Shown piece after piece: positions 50,301 through 60,861 of a DNA stretch of 64,000 bases. Each line of letters opens with the position of its first letter. Position 1 is the first letter of the stretch. Position numbers and translations under genes: made by a program. Below the pieces are notes generated by a model. The model saw only the letters and a program-made list of their open reading frames with translations. It did not search any database and was not told the DNA's origin. Source of the stretch: Membranipora membranacea (lineage: Eukaryota; Bryozoa; Gymnolaemata; Cheilostomatida; Membraniporidae); contig OU612065.1 in the NCBI GenBank assembly GCA_914767715.1, positions 3,718,001 to 3,782,000 on the forward strand. Direction: 5' to 3'.

Positions 50301-50992
50301 AGAGCCGCCTCCCGAGTTGTGTGTTGTCCTCACTGGTATATGCGATACAGGCTCATTAGGTCCCACCCAGGACACAGGTCTGGGTGACCGAGGTTGCCCA
50401 CCAGTGTTTGCTCTGCGTCGCAGTGTGCTAGCTAAATTTTCATGACTCTTACTTAAATAAGATTTGCTGAGGGTTGACTCCTGATCAAAAAAAAGTTATA
50501 GGGTAAGGGGGAAAGAAATGGATTTGGTTGTCAGCACAGTCAACACAGCCAACTCTCTGGTACAGAAACTCTTCAGAGCAGAACCAATTTATTTATCTTT
50601 CTTTTCTGTCTCAGGGCTGATGATGATTTATGATCTTATTTTTATACAACTAAATTATCAGTGGAATTTGGTAATAGATGTGACGATATGTCTAGACAGG
50701 AATGCAAGCACAATTTGATTTGGCTACAAATCAAAATAAAAAATACCTGCTGTCAAACTACATAGGCCTAAGCTACATAAGCCATGGATTGTACAAACTG
50801 ATATACAAGTAGAATTTGCCTTCTTACCCTCACAGATGTTAAATGGTCTTTTTTTGAAATTTTTGCTGACAATGCCGGTTTTTCACCTTTCTGTAATTTA
50901 GAAGCAGATGAGCTCTGCTTGGCAGCTGATGTTGAAGTGTTTGACACAGCTGAGCCGCTTCCTCCCGTAGGGTTCACCTTAGCTCTTCGCAT
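32312..50992 (-). CDS. SPECC1L: Cytospin-A (SPECC1L) orthologue, long isoform
   Basis: Cytoskeletal crosslinker that binds actin and microtubules and acts in adhesion and cytokinesis. Nineteen coding exons, 1173 residues (human 1117): 50995-50828, 50480-50271, 49311-49052, 48378-47997, 46591-46436, 45024-44865, 44118-43989, 38536-38293, 37053-36906, 36675-36486, 35905-35755, 35449-35226, 34835-34655, 34353-34209, 33982-33601, 33339-33220, 32980-32860, 32640-32581, 32404-32312. Order: Ser-rich basic N-terminus, [10 protein letters not shown] then [15 protein letters not shown], long coiled coils (about 488-915) with [28 protein letters not shown], and a C-terminal calponin-homology domain (about 1060-1165) with [13 protein letters not shown] and [19 protein letters not shown]. 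All have clear human counterparts. The ATG at 50992 gives MRRAK, like human MKKAS. Alternatively a six-codon exon at 52373-52356 (MENTEQ, weak GTTGGT donor) could add an N-terminus in frame. Confidence 0.95.
34486..34616. repeat. Inverted repeat in a cytospin intron
   Basis: Arms of about 42 bp (34500-34541 and 34560-34601) are imperfect reverse complements around an 18-bp loop, for example CCATTATCAACCACA against TGTGGTTGATAATGG. It sits in the intron between the 34835-34655 and 34353-34209 exons. It resembles a small MITE; no duplicated target site is evident. Confidence 0.65.
38537..40330. other. Cytospin intron between the alternative first exon and the coiled-coil exon
   Basis: Unique AT-rich intronic DNA. 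I see no exon with both splice sites and an open phase on either strand. Open frames such as 39359-39556 have no support. Confidence 0.5.
40331..41028 (-). CDS. SPECC1L: Alternative first coding exon of cytospin, myristoylation-type start
   Basis: A 698-nt open exon lies in the large intron before the [11 protein letters not shown] exon. It starts at ATG 41028, has no in-frame stop and ends at donor GTATGA in phase 2, exactly as the regular upstream exon does, so it joins the 38536 exon in frame. The resulting isoform would be 918 residues: 232 unique residues, then the coiled coils and CH domain. The start MGNNAST fits the N-myristoylation signal (Gly2, Ser6), with Cys11 and a KKKY basic patch nearby. 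The rest is acidic, Ser/Asn/Asp-rich, with a degenerate KQGP/NQGP repeat at about 40610-40713. No convincing acceptor precedes it, so its own promoter is inferred. Confidence 0.75.
41254..41310. repeat. (GGT)n microsatellite
   Basis: About 19 uninterrupted GGT units, which read ACC on the transcribed minus strand. The tract lies about 230 bp upstream of the alternative cytospin start at 41028, so it would be in or next to that isoform's promoter or 5' UTR. Such tracts are length-polymorphic and could vary between individuals. Confidence 0.95.
41311..43840. other. Cytospin intron, upstream half
   Basis: Intronic AT-rich DNA lying upstream of the alternative first exon and downstream of the 44118-43989 exon. 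No coding exon is recognised. A TATA-like string near 42764 with a GC box near 42788 was seen on the plus strand, but no transcript model can be attached to it. Confidence 0.45.
43851..43988 (-). repeat. GTAAGTCA repeat array behind a splice donor
   Basis: Directly downstream of the real donor after 43989 (GTAAGTTA), the minus strand repeats GTAAGT or GTAAGTCA at five further places, near 43965, 43944, 43930, 43894 and 43858. Spacing is irregular, about 14-36 bases. Each would read as a strong donor hexamer. The array is degenerate outside this core. Confidence 0.7.
47399..47996. repeat. 11/33-bp minisatellite containing donor-like GTAAGTA motifs
   Basis: About 600 bp built from 11-bp units (ACACACTCTGT, ACACACTCTAT, ACTTACTCTGC and variants), arranged mostly as 33-bp triplets with a run of simple 11-mers near 47690-47805. 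On the minus strand, about thirteen units read AGAGTAAGTATAGAG, close to a consensus 5' splice site. The array abuts the real donor after exon 48378-47997 (AAA then GTAAGTACAGAG), so the intron begins inside the repeat. Because the higher-order unit is a multiple of three and has no stop codon, several frames are open on both strands; none is a real gene. Confidence 0.97.
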
Positions 50993-51000
50993 GCCCTGCA

Positions 51001-54000
51001 CGGACAACAAAATATTCACGTTGTACCGCACCATACAATTATCAAGAATTATCTGTCATAGCACGTCAATCAAAAGGCTGATATAATCTAGCATCACTCA
51101 TCAGAGACAAGGTATCATATCCCGGTAGAATACTGGATGTAGAGAGTTGTGTTATTGTGGTCTCTAAGCCTGCTCACCTCATGAGCTCTTACTCTGAACA
51201 CCCCAATCCTTGTGTCATTCCATCACAGAGTAAGTATATAATAGGCCTACTTACTCTATGATATTATCAAGTCAAACACTTGAGTGTTGAGTTTCAATTC
51301 TGTGTTGGGCTACTGATAAACGATTGGTTTCACTCAGTAAGCAACAAAAAGACTATGTTACTAAATTTGATCTAGATAAGCTTTCAATTACAAGCTAAGG
51401 ACATTGTCAGGAAAACAAAAACAGTAGTATATGCCCGTCTAAATATTATGATTGTGAGGGTTTTGGGGCATGTATAACACCCAGGTTACAGTCTGTTTTC
51501 ATTGCCTGCATTGTAGCGCAGTCAGTACAAAGCTGTAACCTTAGTGATCCTTGGGAATTGGTGTGCACATGTGATATATTCAAGGTCTTAGCTTCTTCAA
51601 GGCCTAGAGTGCTTGCTTATCATGTCCAGAAATACATGAGTAACAACAAACAAGCTCAAGTCGCAATAGAGACACAAGCTGCTGACTTGATTATGTGGCA
51701 AATACAGATACAACCGTGAGGCACGAAGAAAATATATGTGCTCAAGACTCTGTTCTTTGGAGACATCTTATCATGCAATCCTTTTAATGCATGCAATACT
51801 GAAGGAGTTAGTTGCAGGATCATAGGTAGGCGGGACTCATCAAATTTTTTACATATCCAACAGGCTGAATATTTCAACGAATGATCAAGAGTGCAAAGGC
51901 ATGCTTGAATATGATAAAGCAAGTTTCAGCTTTATGTATCTCAAAGCTTCAGCTTACGATTTTGTGGCAAAACTGTTGAAGAGAAACTAAGAAATTTCAG
52001 TTTCTAAAATCCTGCACACAACTGCCCCCGGGATGGACACCGACAAGCAACAGCCATACAATTGTGGAAAAGCGATTCACGCTAGTGACGTGATTCAAAT
52101 CTTGCCATGCATAGCAATAATACATTCAAATAAATATATCAATGGTAACAGACTTTGTGTGAAGCTTTTTAAGCATCAGTTACAGAAATAAAATGCTGCG
52201 AATATATCTCATTGTCATAGCTGCCACCAACCTGCCATTAAGATGTGTCAAATATCTTAAATTATTGTCCAAATACACTGAAATGAACAATGTAACAACT
52301 ATGATAAGACTTATAGTAAAATGACGAAGCCTTGAATACCAAACCATGCACCAACCTGCTCTGTGTTTTCCATTTTATGTCAGGCAAGCAAAACACTTAG
52401 TGAGTTAAATGGTTTGATGGAAATGGTTAAATATCTGCAAACCTATACCAGTCCTTACTACACTTGCTATGAGGAGCATCTCAATTAAATGGCCTAACAT
52501 AACAAAACCAAGCCCCAAGTTACAAAAGTCAAAGAAGGCCTTATTTGCTTTCTGGACAATCATTCTTTTCAGGGAATAATAATCCCAAACAGAAATGATC
52601 AATGTGTATAAAGGATAATACTACTCAAGTGTTCATGATGTAATTTGTAATAGTGTTATCTTTCATAGACAACCAGTGGAGAAAAAAACCCATACTATCA
52701 AGATAATTTATTTTTGACCTAATATTGTGTCCGAGAAAACAGGTTATTCTTTGGATGCAAGACCTACAATAACAAACGGAGAACACAAGATAAACAATTT
52801 TTTTTGGGACTAGCAGGACCTCATTTTTGCAAACAAACCCATTTTACAACATCATTTTAATACACGGGCCTACAATAATTTTACTATAATATGTATTATA
52901 ACTCAATAAGAGACAGCATAGTTTTTGAGACTGAATAACAATAAGATAAATTTCAGTTGAAGCGTGTGATAACTAGTGTAAATTGTCCTCCCATACATTA
53001 AGAATAGACAACTACAAGATATACAATTTTATCAGGGAGTTAGCTTTGGTTATATCAGGGAGGTTATATCAACTCATCAGCTACAAATAGGAGGGTGTTC
53101 ATTGGTTATAAAGTTCTCTCTGTCATCACCAACAAGTCTATATTTTATGCTCATTGATTGGTAGTCAGCTACCTGAGCTAATTTCTCAGTAAATGTACAA
53201 GAAAATCTTTGTCAAGCTCTTTAAACACTCGTATACAATATAATGCTAACCTTACGAGCCTAATGGCAAGGTGTGTCCACTGGCCACTTCCAAACTGGTG
53301 AAACTTCCTTGCGTGTCAGACACAATGGTCAATCAAAGACCTTTTAATCGATGTTGGCTCAGTATATAATTATTGACAAAAACCCAGGTGAAAAGAACGA
53401 TGGCAAAAAGTTAGAAATTTCCTAGAACAGCGCCAAGATTTACATCAGCTTATGAATATAATGCCATTGGTTTCTCGTGGGGCCAGTCTGGACATCAAAG
53501 TTTTCAAGTTGGGATTAATTAAGTAGAATTAATATTACCTTGTCCGCAATGATATGATACCTATATTTAGTTCCCACATAGCTTTGTGTAAAAATCACGC
53601 GCTTTGAAAGAGCGCTTGGTGGTTTTTTTTTTATTCCATTCAAAACGAGGCACCACAATCATTTGCTAACATTTTTTTGAGCTTGTGCACTGAAACAACA
53701 GTTTTACAGGTTAAAGGTTCCAAATTTATCGCCAAGGTCATATAGGAATCTGCTCTAAAATCATGATGACTGAATGAAGTCAGGGCTTCCTCTAGACATC
53801 AGTAGAAAGAGCAGTCCATTTCATTCCCGCACAATTTTGGAACATGAAAGTTTCTCGGGCCTGCATTCAAAATCTTGTAAATCTTAAAATACGCATTTCA
53901 AAGTTTCATGAGGCTTAGGTATTGGTTGGCTCAAGTTTCGGCCTTTGTTATTAGCTTCCACCTTTAGTCTCAATGTATTACATGAGTGTCGTGTGCCAAC

Positions 54001-54835
54001 CATTCAACTGCTACCTTGATTGTAAATTATAATTTCATATGACTCATATTTTTCAACTACGTAATCTTGTTCTAATGACGTAAAGATATTCCATTAGATA
54101 TTGAGAGAAAATGACCAGCTTTGCTCAAGTGGACAGCCCATGGAAGTGCTGAAATATATTAAGTGCAGTGAGAACTACAATTGTGACCAGAGAAGAGGTT
54201 GATTACAGAAGAATATCGAATACTGGAGCACATCACACTGATTCACGATAACTTCAGGATTGTATAATAATATTTAAAATATGGAATTTTGATTTTCGAT
54301 ATTGAAAACTGCAGAGCTCAACACCAACAGACTATGTGTTATATTTTTCTGTTTATATGAAAATGCTATTCACAATTGGTCTCCCTATCTCCATTACAAC
54401 TTTACATTTAATGTGTGATGTGCTCACACAGCAACCATATACCTAGCTTATTCATGCAGGTAGAGAGTATCAACTACACAAAATGACCATCAAAGAAAAC
54501 TTACACCTCAACGGACAAAACCTATGAAGTCTGAATGTGCTCAGTTATTTTGCATCTGATTTCGTATGAGGCAGGTCAAACATTACAATCCCCTACAACT
54601 TGTGTGCACAAGTCTTAAAAAACATGAATATAATTTGTATTACCTATCTAAACATATCATGTTTGTTTAGCACTCCCATGAATAGGCGATTTAGAAAATA
54701 GCATGCAAAATTCAATCAGGTTCTCAATGGAAACTTGAAGCACATGAGAACTGCATTGCTGAACACCCAAAAATATCACTACTGAACGTTCAGTTTTTGA
54801 GAAGCAGAAATTACAACTCACACTGAGCTACTTAC
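51001..54835. other. Long 5' intron region of cytospin
   Basis: No recognised coding exon apart from the optional MENTEQ micro-exon at 52356-52373. The DNA is AT-rich with no obvious mobile element. Open frames at 51656-51922 and 52405-52602 have no splice support. Confidence 0.5.
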
Positions 54836-54920
54836 GGCTGTTGGGAGAGTTGCACGATGAGGATTCAGGGTTGTCTGTGTGTATTCCTTGCTATCCTTTT
54901 TATGAGAACATCAGCATGAC
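54836..54920 (-). other. SPECC1L: Probable 5' UTR exon of the cytospin gene
   Basis: Acceptor CACTTTGCAG before 54920 and donor GTAAGTAGC after 54836 define an 85-nt exon with good splice signals. Every frame carries a stop or cannot continue into the first coding exon in phase, so it is read as non-coding leader spliced to 50995. The promoter would lie further right. Confidence 0.55.
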
Positions 54921-57747
54921 CTGCAAAGTGACGCAGTTTAATTATAAGATACCAGATCCTTCACTGCTTGCTTGAGTGAAGAGTGATCATTTGCAAAGAA
55001 GTGATGTCAGGAACAATGATCTTAATTTACCAATGACTCTGATTGCTATCAAATATTTTTCCATGGTTACGTAAAGGTATACTGAGAAAATCTAGTAGCA
55101 CACACACTCATAAACATAAAAAAAAACAGACAAGGCAAGCATCATAAATTACTTATATTGTAAGTAAATAGGCTACAACGGAAAACAAACTTCTTTTAGT
55201 TTGGCTTGAGTTTAAAATAAAAGAATATGGAAGTTTTTGGCCCAATTCTGGAAGAAATGTAATGCTTCTCTTGTACACTGTGTTACTGCACTGCAGATGT
55301 ATCGAGTTTTGGAATGATGAGAGTTACTTATAGAACGAGTAACCAAGGGGTGATTATGAGACTACTGCTTTCATAAGCTTATTCTATGCTGTCAGTATTG
55401 TTGCTTTGTTTCTGTCTGGTGTAAATTTTTTATCTTGAAGACATACTATGGCCACAATCAAGCCATGAGCCCCTCAGCGCAGAAAGCACAAGTTTCTTAG
55501 ACTGTAGCTCATCATATTGTTGCCCGTGTGTAGGATGAATTTCATATGAATAATTTTAGTTCATACAAGCAGGAGAAGTACTATTTTCATGTCCAGATAT
55601 CTATAGCGCCATAGGCCCAATATTTTGTTCCGGCAAGCAAAGTATTGCAATAAATTCACGACATTATAGCTGCTGTCTGTCTTTAAGGTGTGTTTAAAGT
55701 ACAGAATTCAGTTATAATCTGCCAAAAGTAAGTTGAATATCCAGGAACTAAATTCATACAAGTCAGTTCTGACCATGTTCTTTATTTGATTGATTGATAT
55801 TCACTTTATTTTTACCGCTCAAAATAGTACATGGTGACATATCTATCATAATAAGAGCGAGTATAACAAACATAAAAGGCAAAAACTAAAAAATCAATGT
55901 GGAGGGTATGCTTAGCCTTTTTTTCCTAGCCCTTTCTTATGTACTGTTCATTCTTATGAAACTAAGAAAATAACCTTATATTCCGCCTCTCATATTACCA
56001 ATAACAGGGGGAATCGAGGGCTTTCCGATAGGAACGAATAGGTGAGGAAATGAAATAAAGCAGCAGCCCTATCTTCCCTACACTCAACCAGACAATTAGT
56101 CAGGACCCTTCATCAGGCCTGTGCTATGAGTTGAATATTTTAGGACACATACTAGCCAATAAGATTCAACCACAGCCTCTGAATGATAGGCCTCATACTG
56201 GCATTACTTACCCTCACAACTCTACTATGAATGCACAAGCCAATGATCCCGCACGACAAAACCAATATAGTCATAATCTGGAAACACCTCCCTCACACAA
56301 GCAGACTTCTGTATATGAACCGAAGTCCCATTGATGAGTTTTGAAAGTACAGTACAGCAGGGAGAATTCTCATTCTCCCTGAGTACAGTAGGTATACCTT
56401 ATTACTTCTACCAAGTTGCTTCTACTTAATATTATGGTCGATATGCATCAACAACATCCATTCACTGGTTAGGGCAATATCATAACAGAGAAGAACCCCT
56501 CCCTATCCTCCCCACATGATCTCAGATCTGAGCCGCACTCACACTGACTACCTTCTCAGAAGAAGCTGACAAACTACTCCACAAGTAGGCTACTAATCAA
56601 CAGAGGCAACAGTTAGGTTACATGACCTGATCCAGCGAAAACAAGGAGAAATACTCATTGGAAAAAGTCACTAGACCAGATTAATGACTGCAATTCTAGG
56701 AGCAATCTAGGTAGTTCTGAGTATTCTTACTAAACTTACTTTACTAAAGGTGGTGATGGTTTGATGACCAATCAACTCTTATCTTCCATCATCAGCATCA
56801 TTCCAATGAACTAAACCTCAGTTTAGTTCAAATCAATGAACTAAACCTGAGGTTTAGTTCATTGATCATTCTATTATTACTAACTAAGTCTATTTCTTCC
56901 GACTAATTTGTTCTAACTTATAACAAGGAGTAACTCCTTGCTTATAATATTAATGATGATAAATAAATAATAATAATGACATTTATTTAATTAGTTAGTA
57001 ACAGTTAGGCATTTATTTTACCTGTATTCAGAGTGTTTTGTTGTCATCGACTCATGTGGGATTAGAGTGTCTACAGATTAATTAGAGGTTATCACAGCCT
57101 GTAATCTGTATTCAAAGCTCATATATCATATTCAGGAATCGTGTTTTGTATTATTTTTCTCCCAACACTCTTATATGTAAAGAGAGCCCTCAGTTTGAGC
57201 TAGATTTCGAGTTTTGGGGCCGATGAAAATCAGGTCCATTTTCTTATGACAATCACACGAGTTGATGGCTCGAAACAATTTTACTACTACAATTATTCTT
57301 GGACTTATACATTATGAAGACAAATGCCAAAACTTGAGATTCTACTTCAAATTACCATGATTGGCTTGTTAGCTGATTAGACAAATGTGATTGGTCAGCT
57401 TCTCCAGGTTTTGAGTATGATCTATGGGTCCTTGTATAGCTAAGAGGGCAATTTACAATCTTCTAAACTGATCAGATCATCATGTAGACAGAAATAAGTG
57501 CTATGGTTAGCTACCCAACTGGTCTTGAAAAACTTTGTTAGATCAGGGAGAACTTACATCAAAGACGACATCACGCTAGACCGCGTAAGGGGCGTGCCTC
57601 GGTTTTTGGACATACATAAGAAGGCTTATAAGTTATAAGGTTTGGACATTGTTCCAGAATACCATCCCATGGGTAGGGCATTCGGGTTCAGAGTGGGTAC
57701 ATGTACCCATCCAGTAGGGCATCAGTAGTATTGTCCTCTGATTGTCC
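54921..57747. other. Gene-poor region upstream of cytospin
   Basis: AT-rich DNA with no supported gene. Two copies of a motif containing TGAACTAAACCT form palindromes near 56805-56865. The open frame at 56131-56334 has no start context, no splice partner and no family resemblance. Confidence 0.5.
56805..56865. repeat. Palindromes sharing the motif TGAACTAAACCT
   Basis: A perfect palindrome occupies 56833-56865: 16-bp arms of TCAATGAACTAAACCT around one G. A partial copy of the same arms lies immediately to its left. It may be the remains of a fold-back element. Confidence 0.75.
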
Positions 57748-58240
57748 TTAGATTTTCATATTCTGTATTGTCCGGGGCAGAAAACTGTTATGAAAACAGT
57801 TCCCTGTGGCAGCGATAGAGCGTGGCTCGTTCCGTATTTGTGATCTTGTCGAGACTGTAGTATGGGGCTGGTTCATTATTTCATCGTAGGATGTGCAGAG
57901 TGCAGGGTGGGCCTCCTCTCTTGACAGTACCTTATGTAGGAGCATTACCCTGGAGTTCTTCCGCCGAATATCTGGCTGTTCCAGCTGCAATTTCTCCTTT
58001 GCTTCCGTAACACCCCTCCTCCCCTTCAGTCCACAGATCATTCTCACACCTTGGTTTTGCACAATCTCGAGTGCCTCGATCTCCCTCTTTGTTGAAGGAT
58101 CCCAGGCACAGGAAGCATATTCCAGATGAGGAAGGCAGAGAGACTTGTATGCAATCAGTCTGGATTCTGGATTCTCCCTGGTAAGACAAAGGAAGCGTGT
58201 AAGGAGACTGCCTCTCTGAGAGACATCATATAGAGTGTTT
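57748..58240 (-). mobile_element. LINE reverse-transcriptase C-terminal fragment
   Basis: One open frame of about 160 codons ends at 57748. It carries the C-terminal signature of CR1/jockey-type non-LTR retrotransposon polymerases: ESRLIAYKSLCLPHLEYASC, AWDPSTKREIEALEIVQN, then a tail of the sFxPRTI type (SFLPRTIQNMKI). The catalytic FADD core and the endonuclease are absent, so this is a 5'-truncated copy. Similarity stops near a hairpin at 58244-58306. The frame is intact within the fragment, which suggests fairly recent insertion. Confidence 0.85.
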
Positions 58241-58243
58241 TGC

Positions 58244-58306
58244 TTATTTTTATGTGATAGTAACAATCGCCTATTGTAACTGTTACTTACTGTCACATAA
58301 AAATAA
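58244..58306. repeat. Hairpin at the truncated end of the LINE fragment
   Basis: Arms TTATTTTTATGTGATAGTAA (58244 on) and TTACTGTCACATAAAAATAA (to 58306) pair imperfectly around a short loop. It marks the exact place where LINE similarity ends, so it may be a small element inserted at, or responsible for, the truncation point. Confidence 0.7.
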
Positions 58307-58554
58307 CAAGGTGTAAAGATACTCATCAGCTTAACAAAAACAAACTAAAATTCATTACGTAACAAACCCGTGTATTACTTGTCAAATTAAAACTTCTTTT
58401 GTTTCACCAGCTTAAGCTGGAGACTCATTTCAACTCAAAACTAGTTGTCACTGCTCTCATCTGCAGGATTAGGTTCAGTCCAATTTCAGGGGACAATAGA
58501 GTAATTTACTCTTCAAACAGAAGATCCAGGGTGCAGTATTGTTACAGCTTCTGG

Positions 58555-58640
58555 CCACCTCCCAACATCTTTATGGGGCGTTGGCTGTCCGTGATTGGTC
58601 TGAGGGGATTTGGGCCCGCCCCTGTCTTGTCTTTGTGTGT
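58555..58640 (-). promoter_or_regulatory. Candidate promoter with CCAAT and GC boxes
   Basis: In minus orientation this short GC-rich stretch contains GGGGCGGGCC followed by GACCAATCAC, and then further GC-rich sequence, in an otherwise AT-rich region. It lies upstream of the cytospin leader exon and could be that gene's promoter. It could equally serve the plus-strand gene at 62 kb. The assignment is inference from motifs only. Confidence 0.3.
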
Positions 58641-59815
58641 TCCCTGTATACCTGGTAAAACTTATCCTGTTTCAGTGTTCTTTTATCAGTCAGTGCACTC
58701 AGTTCATTAGCAAATGAACTCAGACAGTTTTGAAAGTATATCGAAGTCTATTTTACAAAATCAGTTTAGAGGAAAGAAGGCAAAAGGTACAAAACTACGA
58801 ATATTAACCTTATCATTTTATTGCAACCTGCATTCCTCATTCAAGGATTAACTATATTATAAATATACCTTGAATTGTGCAAAGGCTTAATTTGGCATCA
58901 GGATTGATGCATTTGACACATTATTATTGTACGTTTGGAAATAACACTTTATTTTAAAAGCTGTGAAGTACCACCATAAAGGTAACTTTTTGAGAACCTG
59001 TGTAATGCTTTTATATATAGTCATTATTTGTGTTAATCTTTTTAGATTTCACGGTTGTAATCTCAGTAAAAGCTCATCAATAAAGGTTATATATTGATCG
59101 ACAATAGTCTGAGTTACGTCAGTAAAATCGCAAGTCATTAATCCCCTAAGCTGAAAGCCTAACGATAGGGAATCGTTAAAAAGGAGTTCTCCTTGCTGCT
59201 GATTCATCTGCATATGATGGTATCATACATTTTAGCTGGAATGAGCTTTAGTAAAACCTGAATCTTGCTGCATCTACATTGTACTTTTTAGGCCTTTTCT
59301 GTGCTGGTGCTCAGGCCAGGAATTTTTTTTGACCACAAACTAACACTCAATAAGTAATTTAATAGTATTCATTGTTGTGCATACCATGATTACTGATAAT
59401 ATCATATATATATATATCCTGTTTTATACATGTTTATTTAGGTTTGGTTGCTCAAAGCAGTAAAATTCATTATCGCTTTCACCCTCCTGCTCTGGCCCTC
59501 CATCCAGTTGCGGCCAGAATAGCTGGTAGGTTTTGTTACAGCAACTGTTAACACACTCAGGGAGGCTTCGGACAATGATAAATGCTATAATTAATTTTGT
59601 TCGCCGGCACAAACCCCTTGTCTCGATGTCATTCCTGTCTAGATAGGAACGTTGCATAAGGAAGATCATCATAACTGCACAGACCCGTTAGTCCTAGGGT
59701 AGGCTATATTAAGTGGCCTCAAAACACTATAAAATAGTATCAATGATAAAATCAGCTCATTTTTGTTCTTTCATTATCTATTGACATACCTTAAAAAATG
59801 CTTTTGAAAAGGAGC
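58641..59815. other. Intergenic AT-rich DNA
   Basis: No gene, splice-supported exon or clear mobile element is seen. It contains a short TA repeat near 59401-59417. The open frame at 59424-59672 on the minus strand has no support. Confidence 0.5.
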
Positions 59816-60861
59816 TTAAAGGGCAACCAAGGTTTCAAACAACTTCTCATTGATGGCCATTGATTAATAGCAGATTGTACCTTCTGCACGGGGAAAAAGA
59901 CAAAATATAATTCGAATCATTATTCAGCCAGAATTCTTGTGAAACATTTCTTCCATCAGGTACTCAAACTCAGCTAAAAGAGAATACCACATAGCAGTTT
60001 CCTGTTCCTGTTATTATTTAGCCTGTGCTCTATAATTATTACAGCAATATCTTGGAACCTCCCCTAAACTGAAGTGTTACCCAGCTTAGAGTCAGCAACT
60101 ACTTTGAGTTTTGCATCGCGTAATGCACAAAGCTGATGCTGCCCAGCACATTATTTGCTACCCATTAATGCATTGCTGCGAAACCTTGGTTGCCCTTTAA
60201 AGGGCAACCAAGGTTTTGCAGCAATGCATTAATGGGTAGTAAATAATGTGCTAGGCAGCATCAGCTTTGTGCATTACATTACTTTGTGCAGCACATTATT
60301 TGCTACCCATTAATGCATTGCTGCGAAACCTTGGTTGCCCTTTAAAGGGCAACCAAGGTTTTGCAGCAATGCATTAATGGGTAGTAAATAATGTGCTAGG
60401 CAGCATCAGCTTTGTGCATTACATTACTTTGTGCAGCACATTATTTGCTACCCATTAATGCATTGCTGCGAAACCTTGGTTGCCCTTTAAAGGGCAACCA
60501 AGGTTTTGCAGCAATGCATTAATGGGTAGTAAATAATGTGCTAGGCAGCATCAGCTTTGTGCATTACACGATGCTAAACTCAAGGTAGTTGCTGACTCTA
60601 AGCTGGGTAACACTTCAGTTTAGGGGAGGTTACAAGACATTGCTGTAATGATGATAGAGCACAGTCTAAATAAAAGCAGGAACAGGAAACTGCTCTATGG
60701 TATTCTATTTTAGCTGAGTTTGAGTACCTGATGGGTGGAATGTTTTACAAGAATTCTGGCTGAATGGTCATGCTAATTAGATTTTGTCTTTTTCCCTATG
60801 CAGAAGGTGCAATCTGCTATTGATCAATGAGAAGTTGTTTGAAACCTTGGTTGCCCTTTAA
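59816..60861. mobile_element. Train of four TTAA-flanked MITE units
   Basis: Five TTAA sites (59816, 60197, 60342, 60487, 60858) separate four units, each starting AGGGCAACCAAGG and ending CCTTGGTTGCCCT: 59820-60196 (377 bp), 60201-60341 (141 bp), 60346-60486 (141 bp) and 60491-60857 (367 bp). The two 141-bp units look identical, and the outer units are near inverted copies of each other. Units share subterminal sequence such as GCAGCAATGCATTAATGGGT. The TTAA target duplication is typical of piggyBac-type transposition, though the tips do not match the classical piggyBac tip. No coding sequence is present. Confidence 0.9.

Noticed and set aside
52356-52373. Six-codon exon MENTEQ as the certain cytospin start
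   Set aside because: The phase fits, but the donor GTTGGT is weak and no clear acceptor or promoter is visible. It is kept only as an alternative in the cytospin entry.
56131-56334. Plus-strand open frame rich in Asn, His and Pro
   Set aside because: No splice support, no family resemblance and no neighbouring exons.
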